From the NCBI RefSeq assembly GCF_001592735.1, contig NZ_LUKE01000003.1, forward strand, positions 62,001 to 126,000: a stretch of DNA of 64,000 bases, given 5' to 3'. Numbering within the stretch: the first letter of the stretch is position 1; every line of letters starts with the position of its first letter. The position numbers were made by a program, and so were the translations under genes. This DNA is from Bdellovibrio bacteriovorus (GTDB taxonomy: Bacteria > Bdellovibrionota > Bdellovibrionia > Bdellovibrionales > Bdellovibrionaceae). Positions 52,998 to 62,673 of the stretch are shown in pieces. Below the pieces are notes generated by a model. The model ran no database searches. It was given only the letters and a program-made list of their open reading frames with translations, and was not told the DNA's origin.

Positions 52998-53252
52998 TTA
53001 GCGAGTTTCGGTGGTGCGGCCGATCAAAATACGATAACAAAACAAAATTAATAAGGAACCCGCTACCGAAGAGATAAAGCCCGCGGGTTCATATTCGCGG
53101 TAATAGCCGGCTGTGGTGCCAATATAGTGAGCGACGGCGGCACCTGCGATTCCCAAAAGGCAGGTGATAATCCAGCCGCCAGGGTCTCGGCCCGGCATAA
53201 ATAGTTTTGCTGTCGCGCCGACAAGCAAGCCTAAAAGAATCGAGATGATCAT
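52998..53252 (-). CDS. GlsB/YeaQ/YmgE stress-response membrane protein
   Basis: 84 residues from the ATG at 53252 (AAGGAGG upstream). The transglycosylase-associated pattern ILLGLLVGATAKLFMPGRDPGG and GIAGAAVAHYIG is typical, with three membrane helices. The exact function is unknown; members rise under stress. It lies within the phosphorelay locus, on the same strand as and 12 bp after the OmpA-like lipoprotein gene. Confidence 0.9.
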   Translation of the reverse strand: MIISILLGLLVGATAKLFMPGRDPGGWIITCLLGIAGAAVAHYIGTTAGYYREYEPAGFISSVAGSLLILFCYRILIGRTTETR

Positions 53253-53264
53253 ATGCAACCTCCT

Positions 53265-53813
53265 TTATTCATAGCGAATCATAACTATGGCTTTAGAGGA
53301 TTTGTTTCCCGCTAAGGAAGACTTAGGCCCCTTGCCGAAGGATACGGGTTCGGTGTTTTTAAAAGTGATCTTACGTTTAGGATCTTCTTCGCGAATCAGT
53401 TCTGTGAATTTCTGCGGATCTTGACTCATGTTATAGACGGAAACAGGGGCACTTGATTTAAGGTCCGCTTTGATCAAGGAACGAACTTGGGTCGCCCTTT
53501 GGTCCGCAAGTTTTGGTTCTTGCACTTCGCTGTCGTCCGCCCATGCCAAAATTCGCACTTCGCTCACCGCTTGGCCGCTTTGTTCCGCCACGCGGGTCAG
53601 GGTTTTGATTTTTTCTTGTTCATGAGTTGAAAGATGCGTTTTACCCACTTGAAATTCCAAGACGGTGTAATGCGTGGTGGTGGTTGGTGTCGGACTTGTC
53701 ACGGCAATGGGGGTCACTTCGGTGTGCCCGTGAGTACTGCGATGCGCACACGCGTTCATCATGAGCGCCGCGGCCATTAAGAGGGTGTAAATCAAAGGGT
53801 GCGATTGAAACAT
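53265..53813 (-). CDS. OmpA-like lipoprotein (paralogue of the 55.6 kb protein)
   Basis: 182 residues from the ATG at 53813 (GGAG upstream). A lipoprotein signal ends in MMNAC. The soluble domain matches a stretch of the 55580-56113 protein: VLAW-G/ADxxx near the middle, a run of Ala/Gln/Arg-rich helix (LADQRATQVRSLI), and NMSQDPQKFTELI against NMAERPSKFSEIL. The overall layout resembles OmpA C-terminal peptidoglycan-binding domains. Both genes are next to the sigma-54 activator. Confidence 0.75.
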   Translation of the reverse strand: MFQSHPLIYTLLMAAALMMNACAHRSTHGHTEVTPIAVTSPTPTTTTHYTVLEFQVGKTHLSTHEQEKIKTLTRVAEQSGQAVSEVRILAWADDSEVQEPKLADQRATQVRSLIKADLKSSAPVSVYNMSQDPQKFTELIREEDPKRKITFKNTEPVSFGKGPKSSLAGNKSSKAIVMIRYE

Positions 53814-53870
53814 AATATCTCCATAAGAGCCTCGCGTCCTGCGGGGCAAAATAATCCTGAATCTAAACCT

Positions 53871-53886
53871 AGCAAGCTTGATACCG
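53871..53886 (-). promoter_or_regulatory. Weak sigma-54 promoter candidate of the OmpA-like lipoprotein
   Basis: On the minus strand CGGTAT-N5-TTGCT: -12 box perfect (TTGCT), GG and GC spaced by ten bases as required, -24 box only partly matching. It would start transcription about 45 bp before the ATG. Confidence 0.35.
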
Positions 53887-54002
53887 AAACGCCAAGGTCT
53901 AGTTTGCGGATAAAATTGATTTGATGTGCCAGAAACATTTCAATGTGGCAAAACTCCACATTTTTGTTGCGGACATCTGCCCCCTGGGGTGAATGTGGGG
54001 AC

Positions 54003-55445
54003 ATGGATAAACACACTCAAAAACAAATACTATTGATTGAAGACGATATCGACTTGGCCGAGTTGGCCACGGCCTATTTTAGACAAAAAGACATTCAGAT
54101 CACTCATTCGACAGATCCTTTGGAGGCCCTAAAACAAGTGACCTCAGGGAAGCTGGCACCAGATGCGATCATCACGGATTTGAATTTGCCGCTGATGTCG
54201 GGGGTCGATTTCATTCGCCAGCTGCGTGCTGAAGGCATGAATACACCGATCATTTTGATCACCGTTTCTAACGACGTCGAAACGGCTGTTCAAGCTATCG
54301 AAGCCGGGGCCTATGATTTCGTGGTGAAGCCTCTTCATTTCCCGCAGTTATTAATTTCTGCGCAACGGGCCTTTAAATACAATCATCTGAGCAATGAAAA
54401 TCGCACTTTGCGAGAGACCATCGATATTTCTAAAGGGCAACATCCGGAAGGTATTATCGGTAAATCCGAAAGTCTTTTGCGCATCATGGATTTAGCAAAA
54501 CGCGTTTCGAAAAGTGCGTCGACGGTTTCGATCACCGGGGAAAGCGGAACGGGGAAAGAAGTTTTTGCTAAAGCGATTCATAATTGGAGTCCGCGTAGTA
54601 AAAAACCCTTTGTCGCGATCAACTGTTCAGCCATTCCTGAAAATCTTTTAGAGTCTGAACTTTTTGGTCATGCGAAGGGTTCGTTCACGGGGGCTGTGGA
54701 TAAAAAAGTCGGTCTTTTTGAAGAAGCCGATGGTGGGACTTTGTTTTTAGATGAAATCGGGGATTTGAATTTAACCCTGCAAGCAAAGCTCTTACGTGTG
54801 CTTCAAGAAAAAGAAATCAAGCGTGTGGGTGAAAATCAATCACGCTCCGTAGATGTGCGGGTGATCGCCGCGACACATAAAGATTTGCGCCATGAGGTGC
54901 AAGAAAAACGCTTCCGTGAAGACTTGTTCTTCCGTCTGAATGTCATTCCTATTCGCATTCCGCCTTTGCGTGAGCGACGGGAAGATATCATTCCCCTGGC
55001 GGAGCACTTCCTAAGAAAATTCAATACGCTGAATGGAACGAACCTGACTGGATTTAAAAAATCAGCTAAGGAATTTTTGCTGACTCATCCATGGCGCGGA
55101 AATGTGCGTGAATTGGAAAATGCGATTGAGCGAGCGGTGGTGTTGGCCACGGGACCCGAGATTGATGTGACCGCGTTTACTTTATTTGAAGAGTCCGTCA
55201 CTCAGCAGTGGAGCCATGATGAAGATGCTAAAAATGCCTTCATCTTCCGTTTTGGTGACGACATTAAGCCTTTAAGCGAAGTGGAAAAGAAATACGTCCA
55301 GTTCGTTTATGAGCGAAATAACCGCGCCAAAGAGCTGACGGCAAAAGCCTTGGGTATCGACCGCAAGACCCTTTATCGCAAGCTTCAGGAAATTGAGGGT
55401 GGGGTTGCGGCAAATTCTCCTGCGGAGCTGAGTCATAACTCTTAA
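54003..55445 (+). CDS. NtrC-family sigma-54-dependent response regulator
   Basis: 480 residues from the ATG at 54003. The receiver (1-120) has Asp59 (ITDLNLPLMSG). The AAA+ domain has Walker A GESGTGKE, the GSFTGA loop that contacts sigma-54, and Walker B GGTLFLDEIGDL. A Fis-type HTH ends the protein (TAKALGIDRKTLYRKL). It is the probable output of the upstream kinase and Hpt. Candidate sigma-54 promoters lie on both sides. Confidence 0.95.
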   Translation: MDKHTQKQILLIEDDIDLAELATAYFRQKDIQITHSTDPLEALKQVTSGKLAPDAIITDLNLPLMSGVDFIRQLRAEGMNTPIILITVSNDVETAVQAIEAGAYDFVVKPLHFPQLLISAQRAFKYNHLSNENRTLRETIDISKGQHPEGIIGKSESLLRIMDLAKRVSKSASTVSITGESGTGKEVFAKAIHNWSPRSKKPFVAINCSAIPENLLESELFGHAKGSFTGAVDKKVGLFEEADGGTLFLDEIGDLNLTLQAKLLRVLQEKEIKRVGENQSRSVDVRVIAATHKDLRHEVQEKRFREDLFFRLNVIPIRIPPLRERREDIIPLAEHFLRKFNTLNGTNLTGFKKSAKEFLLTHPWRGNVRELENAIERAVVLATGPEIDVTAFTLFEESVTQQWSHDEDAKNAFIFRFGDDIKPLSEVEKKYVQFVYERNNRAKELTAKALGIDRKTLYRKLQEIEGGVAANSPAELSHNS

Positions 55446-55502
55446 GTGTGGGGAGTTATGACTCAAAGCTTGCCTAAAAACGCGGTTTATTGTTTTTAGG
55501 CA
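55430..55502 (+). terminator. Two stacked hairpins after the activator gene
   Basis: A perfect 12-bp inverted repeat GAGTCATAACTC/GAGTTATGACTC spans the stop codon (55430-55464); a second perfect stem TGCCTAAAAAC/GTTTTTAGGCA (55471-55502) follows. The second lies just before the sigma-54 promoter and insulates it. Confidence 0.7.
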
Positions 55503-55503
55503 T

Positions 55504-55519
55504 TGGCTCTGGCCTTGCA
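55504..55519 (+). promoter_or_regulatory. Strong sigma-54 promoter candidate
   Basis: TGGCTC-N5-TTGCA differs from the consensus TGGCAC-N5-TTGCW at one position, with GG and GC exactly ten bases apart. It lies 60 bp before the ATG of the OmpA-like gene. Confidence 0.7.
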
Positions 55520-55579
55520 TACCTCTTTCTTCGATGATGATAAATGGGGCGCTTTGGTGCCCTCGTCGAAGGAGGAACG

Positions 55580-56113
55580 ATGACTTCAATTATTCGCTTA
55601 ATGATGAGCCTGGCATTTTACGGTGTGCTGACGTCGCACGCTCAAGACGTAGAAACCGCGACCGCAAAAATGGTGGGGGCGGAACAGTCGGCTCCGATCT
55701 TTTTTGATCCCGGCGTGAAAGCCTTAAGCGAAGAAGAAAAAAATGAAATCAAAGCCTTTTTCACCGATTTGCGAACTTCAGACAAAGTCAAAGCCGTTCA
55801 AGTTTTAGCTTGGGGGGATCGTGAGTATCCGGAAAAAGAGGAAAAAGCCTCTAAAAAACAAGTCGACTTAGCCGAAGCCAGAGCTGCGGAAATTAAAAAA
55901 TATCTTCAAGATGATTTGAAAATTTCTTCCGTACAAACTCACAACATGGCGGAACGTCCTTCTAAGTTCAGTGAAATTCTTAAAACCAAAGACTATAAAG
56001 TTAAATCTTCAGCAGAAGCCACGGGGGCCGCTCCCACTAAAGGAAAAACCGGCATCTTTGAAGAGATGGGTCGTGCAACCACGGCACTTTTATTAGTTGA
56101 TTTGACTAAATAG
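55580..56113 (+). CDS. Periplasmic OmpA-like protein (paralogue of the 53.3 kb lipoprotein)
   Basis: 177 residues from the ATG at 55580 (GGAGGAACG upstream). The signal peptide ends in SHAQ. The mature part has LAWGDREYPE, an Ala/Lys-rich helix (VDLAEARAAEIKKYL) and NMAERPSKFSEIL in common with its paralogue. The Asp and Arg residues usually binding peptidoglycan are only partly conserved. It is driven by a sigma-54-type promoter. The SLC13 gene follows after 3 bp. Confidence 0.75.
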   Translation: MTSIIRLMMSLAFYGVLTSHAQDVETATAKMVGAEQSAPIFFDPGVKALSEEEKNEIKAFFTDLRTSDKVKAVQVLAWGDREYPEKEEKASKKQVDLAEARAAEIKKYLQDDLKISSVQTHNMAERPSKFSEILKTKDYKVKSSAEATGAAPTKGKTGIFEEMGRATTALLLVDLTK

Positions 56114-56116
56114 ACG

Positions 56117-57919
56117 ATGGATTTACATCAAATTTACTTTCTCATTATCCTCGTAGCCGCCCTTTATTTTTTCATCAGCGAAAAGCTCTCGGTGGATATG
56201 ACGGCGATGCTGATCATTCTTTCCTTGGCTATCACGGGTGTTCTTGATGCCAAGGAAGCTTTTTCAGGTTTTGCCAGTGAACCGGCGTTGATCGTTTGTG
56301 CCGTATTTGTTCTGTCTGCCGGACTTGCCGCTACCGGCGTCACGGATACCATCGGAAATGCCGTGGCCAAGTTTTCCGGGAAAAATCAGCTGACCGCGAA
56401 TTTAGTGATAATGACCACTGTCGCGGGTCTTTCCGCTTTTACCCATCATTTGATGGTGACGGCGATGATGCTACCCATTGCGATGCGTATTTCACGGGAA
56501 AATGAAATTCCTTCGTCACGTCTCTTAATTCCGATGGCCACCGCGGCCTCCCTGGGGACGACGTTGACTCTGATCGGCGCGCCGGCATTTCTTTTAGCGA
56601 ATGGTATTCTTAAACGAGCCGGCGAGCCCGCGTTAAGGCTCTTTTCCGTCACCCCCCTCGGGGCCGTCTTGGTGTTAGGTGGTTTTGTTTTAATTCTCTT
56701 AACCCTTTGGGTTTTGCCTAAAACTTCGGGTCGAGATAAAGCGGATGAAAGATTTCGTATCAATGAAATCTTCACCGAGCTTTTAGTTCCAGAAGAATCC
56801 CGATGGATCGGTGTTTCTTTAGAAGAGTTTAAAAAGGAAACTGCCAAGCGTTTTGAAATCGTCGGGATGAAACGCTATAATCAGCGCCTTTCCATCTTAC
56901 AGGCGGATTTAGTCTTGCAGCATAATGATTTGCTTTTAGTGAAGACCACGCCTGATGAGCTTTTATCGCTGGATGAAAGGATGGGTTTAGCTCTGCGCTC
57001 GGTCAAAAAATACGGAGAGCAGTTAGAAAAAAATAAACCTGTTGATGGCAAACCGCGGGATGTGAAAGAGCCTTTGATCGTGCAAGGCTTGGTCGCCCCG
57101 CAGTCCGGACTTATAGGTAAAACGGTGGGGGAGATTGATTTTCTTCACAGTTTGGGGGTTTTAGTTGTCGGGATCTGGCGAAAAGAAGGATGGATTTATC
57201 ATGAGCTTTCTCAAGTAAGACTTAAAGAAGGCGACATGGTCATTCTTTGGGGGGATGAAGAAACCTTTGATACGATCAATGCCGACAGCCACTTCTTATT
57301 GCTATTCCCCATGAATTTACGCCCGAAAAAACGTTTTAAGGCTAAATTGGCGTCAGCGATCATGCTGACTTCGGTGGTGCTGGCCGCCACGGAAGTGTTA
57401 GCCCCGCACATTTCGTTTCTTTTGGGGGCCTTCGTGATGGTGGCGACAAAATGTGTCTCACTGCCGCGGGCTTACGAATCTATAGAAGTAAAAATATTTG
57501 TGATGATTGCTGGAGTTATTCCCTTGGGTCTCGCCATGGAAAAAACGGGTTTGGCAAAATTATTTGCTGAAAATTTAGCAGGCGTGATTCATCACTGGCC
57601 ACCTTGGGCTATTTTATTGTGCTTCTTTTCAGCGGCCGCTTTGTTGACCCAAATTCTTTCGGATGCGGCGACCACGGTTTTGATTGCGCCGATCGCGGTG
57701 GCCTTTGCTAAAGATATGCATATGTCACCGACAGCCATGGTGGTTTGTGTAACCGTGGGGGCGGTGGCTTCCTTCTTAACTCCCATTGGTCATCACGGAA
57801 ATCTTTTGGTTTTAGGTCCCGGAAATTATCGTTTCGTGGACTTTCTAAAGATAGGTTTACCCCTGACGATTTTCATCGCCGGGGCAACCGTTTACGTGGC
57901 AGGACTTCTTTGGGGCTAA
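56117..57919 (+). CDS. SLC13-type permease with two TrkA-C domains
   Basis: 600 residues. Two sets of membrane helices (1-200 and 410-600) carry the typical FTHHLMVTAMMLPIAMRI and LSDAATTVLIAPIAVAF loops. Between them lie two TrkA-C (RCK_C) ligand-binding domains (220-300, 310-400). Family members carry dicarboxylates or sulfate with Na+. It follows the OmpA-like gene by 3 bp, so both probably share the sigma-54 promoter. Confidence 0.9.
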   Translation: MDLHQIYFLIILVAALYFFISEKLSVDMTAMLIILSLAITGVLDAKEAFSGFASEPALIVCAVFVLSAGLAATGVTDTIGNAVAKFSGKNQLTANLVIMTTVAGLSAFTHHLMVTAMMLPIAMRISRENEIPSSRLLIPMATAASLGTTLTLIGAPAFLLANGILKRAGEPALRLFSVTPLGAVLVLGGFVLILLTLWVLPKTSGRDKADERFRINEIFTELLVPEESRWIGVSLEEFKKETAKRFEIVGMKRYNQRLSILQADLVLQHNDLLLVKTTPDELLSLDERMGLALRSVKKYGEQLEKNKPVDGKPRDVKEPLIVQGLVAPQSGLIGKTVGEIDFLHSLGVLVVGIWRKEGWIYHELSQVRLKEGDMVILWGDEETFDTINADSHFLLLFPMNLRPKKRFKAKLASAIMLTSVVLAATEVLAPHISFLLGAFVMVATKCVSLPRAYESIEVKIFVMIAGVIPLGLAMEKTGLAKLFAENLAGVIHHWPPWAILLCFFSAAALLTQILSDAATTVLIAPIAVAFAKDMHMSPTAMVVCVTVGAVASFLTPIGHHGNLLVLGPGNYRFVDFLKIGLPLTIFIAGATVYVAGLLWG

Positions 57920-60298
57920 TTACCCGGCAGGGAAGAAGGGGGTTCCTTCTTCCTTGTTAGTCACTCGCGCATCCCAGTGAGGCAGATTCACTCCCAAGGC
58001 GATTTTTAAAACTTCATTCACTTCATCGACAAAATGAAAGCGAATGTCTTTTTTAATCTCTTCAGGAATTTCTCTTAAATCCTTTTTGTTTTTCGTACAC
58101 ATGATCACCTCACGAACTCCCGCTCGATGAGCCGCGATGACTTTTTCTTTAATACCACCCACCGGAAGAACACTTCCACGTAAGGATATTTCACCGGTCA
58201 TCGCAAGTTTTGGATCCACCGCTCGTTTGGTTAGCAATGAAGCCATCGAAGTCAACATGGTCACACCCGCTGACGGACCATCTTTGGGAATAGCACCCGC
58301 GGGCACATGCACATGGATGTCTTTTTTAGTAAAATCTAAAAGCGGATCCATCAGCGGCAAGCGAGACTTTAAAAGACTTAAAGCAATTTTTGCCGACTCT
58401 TGCATCACTTCACCCAATTGACCGGTGATCAGTAATTGACCATTGCCGGGCATCTGTGCCGATTCTACAAATAAAATATCTCCACCCACGGGTGTCCAAG
58501 CAAGTCCCGTCACCACTCCTGGCGGCAAAAGACTTTCGATCATGTCTGAAGAAAATCTTTCAGAACCAAAGATCTCTTCTAAGTCTTTCACGTCCACCGT
58601 CGTGGTTTGGCCGTGCGTCTGCACGAATTTTAAACTTACAAACTTACAGATGGCGGCAATTTTCCGTTGCAAATCCCGTACACCGGCCTCGCGTGTGTAA
58701 TGAGTTAAAAGTTTGCTCATCGCCTCGTCGGTGATAATCAAAGATCCTTCGCCAATTCCATGATCGGCCAATTGTTTTGGCCACAAGTATTTTTGCGCGA
58801 TCTGTTTTTTCTCTTCCAAGGTGTAACCGGTGAGCTCAACCACTTCCATACGGTCCAACAAAGGTCCCGGGATTCCATCTAGTGAGTTGGCGGTCGCGAT
58901 AAAGAACACTTTAGAAAGATCAAAAGGAGTGTCCAGGTAATGATCTTGGAAAGTATTGTTTTGCTCGGGGTCTAGGACCTCAAGCATTGCCGCGGCGGGG
59001 TCACCACTAAATCCGCGCGAAAGTTTGTCGATCTCATCCAGAATAAAGACGGGATCATTTTCACCAGCCTTTTTAATTCCAGAAATAATACGACCTGGCA
59101 GAGCGCCAATATAAGTGCGTCGATGCCCGCGAATTTCCGCATCATCTCTTGAGCCCCCTAGGCTTGCGCGCACATATTTTTTACCCAAAGCACGCGCGAT
59201 ACTTTTTCCTAAAGAGGTTTTACCCACGCCGGGAGGTCCCACGAAAAGCAAAATAGAGCCCTGATGTTTTTGACGCAACTTCATCACGGCCAAATGTTGC
59301 AAGATGCGAGTTTTGATTTTTTCTAAACCAAAATGATCTTCGTTTAAAATCTTTTCGGCCTCGGTTAAATCGATTTCTTTTTGCGGTGATGACTTACTCC
59401 ATGGCAAGTCCAGCATCAATTCTAAATGCGTGCGAATCATTTGGTATTCCGGTGAACCTGAATTGATTGTTTCCAATCTTTTCAATTGGTTCTGCGCCAA
59501 CTCTAAAGTTTCAGGTGGCATTCCAGCTTCGGCAATGCGCTTGCGAAATTTTTCAAAAAGATCGCCGTTTTCACCTTCGCCTAATTCGTTGCGGATGACC
59601 TTCATTTGTTCACGAAGGATGGCCTCTTTTTGTGAAGTCTGAAAGTTTTCGTTGAGCTTATCGCGGATACCGCGTTGAATTTTCAGGCGTTCTTTCAATG
59701 CTTGCAAACGATCTAATAATTTTAAAGTGCGATCTTTAAGCCCGGTGACTTCTAAAATCTCTTGTTTTTCTTCGATCGGAATATCGGCGTAAGCCGCGCA
59801 CATATTTGTCAGCGTGTTAAGGCTTTCGATTTCGTGCACCATTTCTTTGACCGTTTTTGCGTTGCCCGGCAAAAGGTCCAGCAGCTCATCGCTTAAAGTT
59901 TGTAAGCTCGAAAACAAAGCTTCTTCGGTGCGTTTATCTATCGCGCCACGATCTTCCAAGGCCTCGCTTTGCACTTCATAAAAACCTTCGCTGTTGCGAC
60001 TTTGTACGACGCGCACGCGCTGGTGAGCTTTCACGAAAATGCTGTAACTTCCGTCTTCATCCATACGGAATGATTCGATTTTAGCTAGCGTGCCGACAGA
60101 ATAGAGGTCTTCAATTTTGTCGACAGGGATGGTGGCATTTTTTTGTGTTAATAAGACGACCCACTGATTGTCTCTTAAAGCTTTTTGCAAAGCAGAAATG
60201 CTGCGCTCACGACCTACGCGCAATGGCATGCTGATATCAGGAAACAGAACAGAATTCTTAAGAGGAATCACGGGGACAAAACCAGAAGCAAATGACAT
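57920..60298 (-). CDS. lon: ATP-dependent protease Lon
   Basis: 792 residues. Substrate-binding N-terminal domain (1-200), coiled coil, AAA+ with Walker A GPPGVGKTSLGKSIA and Walker B PVFILDEIDKL, and the C-terminal protease with catalytic Ser in PKDGPSAGVTM and Lys in GGIKEKVIAAHRAG. GAGG precedes the ATG, and a small CCCTCG/CGAGGG hairpin lies about 20 bp upstream. Cytoplasmic quality control. Confidence 0.97.
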   Translation of the reverse strand: MSFASGFVPVIPLKNSVLFPDISMPLRVGRERSISALQKALRDNQWVVLLTQKNATIPVDKIEDLYSVGTLAKIESFRMDEDGSYSIFVKAHQRVRVVQSRNSEGFYEVQSEALEDRGAIDKRTEEALFSSLQTLSDELLDLLPGNAKTVKEMVHEIESLNTLTNMCAAYADIPIEEKQEILEVTGLKDRTLKLLDRLQALKERLKIQRGIRDKLNENFQTSQKEAILREQMKVIRNELGEGENGDLFEKFRKRIAEAGMPPETLELAQNQLKRLETINSGSPEYQMIRTHLELMLDLPWSKSSPQKEIDLTEAEKILNEDHFGLEKIKTRILQHLAVMKLRQKHQGSILLFVGPPGVGKTSLGKSIARALGKKYVRASLGGSRDDAEIRGHRRTYIGALPGRIISGIKKAGENDPVFILDEIDKLSRGFSGDPAAAMLEVLDPEQNNTFQDHYLDTPFDLSKVFFIATANSLDGIPGPLLDRMEVVELTGYTLEEKKQIAQKYLWPKQLADHGIGEGSLIITDEAMSKLLTHYTREAGVRDLQRKIAAICKFVSLKFVQTHGQTTTVDVKDLEEIFGSERFSSDMIESLLPPGVVTGLAWTPVGGDILFVESAQMPGNGQLLITGQLGEVMQESAKIALSLLKSRLPLMDPLLDFTKKDIHVHVPAGAIPKDGPSAGVTMLTSMASLLTKRAVDPKLAMTGEISLRGSVLPVGGIKEKVIAAHRAGVREVIMCTKNKKDLREIPEEIKKDIRFHFVDEVNEVLKIALGVNLPHWDARVTNKEEGTPFFPAG

Positions 60299-60583
60299 GG
60301 GAACCTCAATTCTCCCTCGAAGCGAGGGGTTATTGTAACAAACATGAGCACGATAAGAATCCCGTCAAGTTCGTCCACCAGATTATTTTATCAGGTCCTC
60401 AAATACGTGGTTCCTGGCGTGTTGGAATACAGGAAGTTTTTGGTTTTTGGGACTAAGTAAATGGGCTTGGAGTTTGCATCTAGGTTTGCGGTCGAAGTCC
60501 AGCTTCGGTCTGATATCGGCTGTGTGATTTTTGAGGGTCTTTTTAGGGCCGTTGTCTAAGTTTTCAACACTCAGAGGTTTGAG

Positions 60584-61276
60584 ATGGTAAAGAAAATAGG
60601 AGCCATAGGTATCGCGGTCGCCGCTGCTTTTTTTCTGTTCTTTAAGCATAAAACCACGACCTCTAGTGACATCGTAGAGTTGAATATTAAACGCGGTGTC
60701 TCCAAAACGGAGGTGGTCGTTGCAGCCACGCCAAGAAAAACCACTGAGAATAAGAAAGATTTTGTTGAAGACGCAAAATCGTTATCTTCCATCGTGAAAG
60801 ATCTTTCCGCCAGCCAGTATTCAAAACACGTCCCCGGCGATTCTGAAGAATTAAAGCTTAAGATGAAGTTGCAAAAAATGAGTTCCAAAGATTGGAACGA
60901 ACTTGCGATTTCGGCTATCGACCCAGCAACAAGTTTCGCAGATAAAAGAAGTGTTATTTATCTTTTAAAGCTCGCAGGTCCTGAAGCTATCTCGGCGATG
61001 AAGCTTATAGCGCAATCCCCGTTTGTAGAACCGGTTTCTGAACACAGTGTTCCTGTGGATCGTGCTTTGCGTTTAGCAAGTCTAGAGTATTTAGATATCT
61101 TAGCTGGAAATCACGCGCAAGCAGGGCGTGCCATAAGTGAAGTCAGTCAGAAACTCCAGGACCCCCAACTTCGATTTTTTGCGCAAATTTCTTTTCAGGG
61201 AATTTCTGAAGGCAGTCCAGGTCGTCTTCATCGTTTGTTGTCAGCTTCAATCCAAGAAGAAGTGGAAGGTCTATGA
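60584..61276 (+). CDS. Membrane-anchored helical-repeat protein of unknown function
   Basis: 230 residues. One N-terminal membrane helix (4-21) and a Lys/Thr/Ser linker lead into a helical part (80-225) that resembles HEAT-type repeats (SFADKRSVIYLLKLAGPEAI). No family was recognised. GAGG lies six bases before the ATG. Its stop overlaps the next gene (ATGA), so it is cotranslated with two putative metalloproteases and may be their scaffold or inhibitor. Confidence 0.7.
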   Translation: MVKKIGAIGIAVAAAFFLFFKHKTTTSSDIVELNIKRGVSKTEVVVAATPRKTTENKKDFVEDAKSLSSIVKDLSASQYSKHVPGDSEELKLKMKLQKMSSKDWNELAISAIDPATSFADKRSVIYLLKLAGPEAISAMKLIAQSPFVEPVSEHSVPVDRALRLASLEYLDILAGNHAQAGRAISEVSQKLQDPQLRFFAQISFQGISEGSPGRLHRLLSASIQEEVEGL

Positions 61277-62673
61277 TGTCTCCGACAAGTAAATCAACTT
61301 TTATGGTTTTTGTGTTGCTTTTCGCCTCAATGGTCAAAGCGGAAGAAAAAATGCCATCGTGCGCTACCGATGGAGAAGTGGCGGCGATCATGAAATTTCT
61401 TACCTTGCAGTCTAGCGATGAAATCACTACCCAAAGAGGAGTTTCAGACTGCTCTCGTGAATCTGCTGTGGGACCTGCGCTTGGTGGAATTGCCTTCATG
61501 TCCAAGTTTGACCCATTACCCTCTCTGAAGAGATCGATTGATCAAAATATCATTGGTCCCAGTCCAACTCGCTTTTTCCTAAGCCGAGCGAAAACAATTC
61601 AGTTCGTAGGAGAATATGAGGGTGAGTGTCGCCAAGATGTAAATGGAGGATATGTTGCAGGTTACGTATCTCCGCCCAATCCCACCGTATACGTTTGTCG
61701 GAAATCTTCCGAGCTGGACGCTTTTGATATGGCAAGTGTTTTTCTTCACGAAGCTCGTCACGTCGAAGGCTACGGCCATGCGACCTGTCTTCGAGGTATT
61801 TTTCGGGGACTGAAAGGCTGTGATGAAAGATATGGAGATAAAGGATCTTACGCGGTCGAAACTGAATATTACCTTCGCTTGAGCCTTCACCCCAACATCA
61901 GTCCAGCATTGAAGGCGTCGACACGTTTTATGGGAATTGCCGAGTTATGGGGCCGGTTTAATAAATATCCGATCGACATCCGCGGGAGGCTTATTTTACA
62001 AGAAAAAAGCAGTGCAATTTATATCTTGGATAATAATAAAGTGACGGTGAACTCTTCCCAAGGGGATGCGGTTTTAGTGAAAATGAACGACACGCACGCA
62101 TTTATTGATCAGCAAAATAAAACCGTAAAATCTTTTTTTGCCGGTCAATGGTCAGACACGTTAGGTGTCTTGGCGCAAGATCTTCGCGAAGGAAAACTTG
62201 ATGTGGGAGCAGACAAGATCATCGATATGTTTTATGGTGATGCGTATTCTTGTGTTTTAACCAATCGCAAGTTGATATGTAAGGCCAACACATCCGGCGC
62301 TTATGCGAGCACGGAGATAAGAAATATGAATCCGGTAGGATTCATTTATGTTTCTTCAACGAAGTTAGTGCAATCAAAAACACCCTATGTAGTCGGCCAA
62401 GACGGATATTTATACCGTATGCCTTTAGACTATGAAACTTTGAAGTCTCAGGGAGAATCCAGTTTCACCAAGACTAAGCAGAAATATCCTTATAAAAAAA
62501 TTGTGACAGTGCCTGCCGTTCCGGGAGAATTCGTTTTAACCATAGAAGGCCAGGTCTTGCACACTCCAGGAGGCTCTAAAAACTTAAAACCGGTTAAAGA
62601 GCTTGAAGGAAAGATTTTCCGTTCCATTGCTCCAGTGGATCTTTGGTCGGAAGAACTAAACGACTTCTTATGA
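61273..62673 (+). CDS. Secreted putative zinc metalloprotease with metzincin-type motif
   Basis: 466 residues with an N-terminal signal (about 1-23). The motif HEARHVEGYGH (His159, Glu160, His163, Gly166, His169) fits HExxHxxGxxH exactly, the three-histidine zinc site of metzincins. Cysteines occur at 30, 60, 119, 142, 172 and 183, probably disulfide-linked. The C-terminal 250 residues are beta-rich (a possible propeller or binding domain). No known metzincin family was recognised, and the Met-turn was not identified. It overlaps the genes on both sides by 4 bp. Confidence 0.6.
   Translation: MMSPTSKSTFMVFVLLFASMVKAEEKMPSCATDGEVAAIMKFLTLQSSDEITTQRGVSDCSRESAVGPALGGIAFMSKFDPLPSLKRSIDQNIIGPSPTRFFLSRAKTIQFVGEYEGECRQDVNGGYVAGYVSPPNPTVYVCRKSSELDAFDMASVFLHEARHVEGYGHATCLRGIFRGLKGCDERYGDKGSYAVETEYYLRLSLHPNISPALKASTRFMGIAELWGRFNKYPIDIRGRLILQEKSSAIYILDNNKVTVNSSQGDAVLVKMNDTHAFIDQQNKTVKSFFAGQWSDTLGVLAQDLREGKLDVGADKIIDMFYGDAYSCVLTNRKLICKANTSGAYASTEIRNMNPVGFIYVSSTKLVQSKTPYVVGQDGYLYRMPLDYETLKSQGESSFTKTKQKYPYKKIVTVPAVPGEFVLTIEGQVLHTPGGSKNLKPVKELEGKIFRSIAPVDLWSEELNDFL

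Noticed and set aside
60383-60649. 88-codon minus-strand frame upstream of lon
   Set aside because: No ribosome site, overlaps the start of the 60584 gene, protein unlike any real fold.
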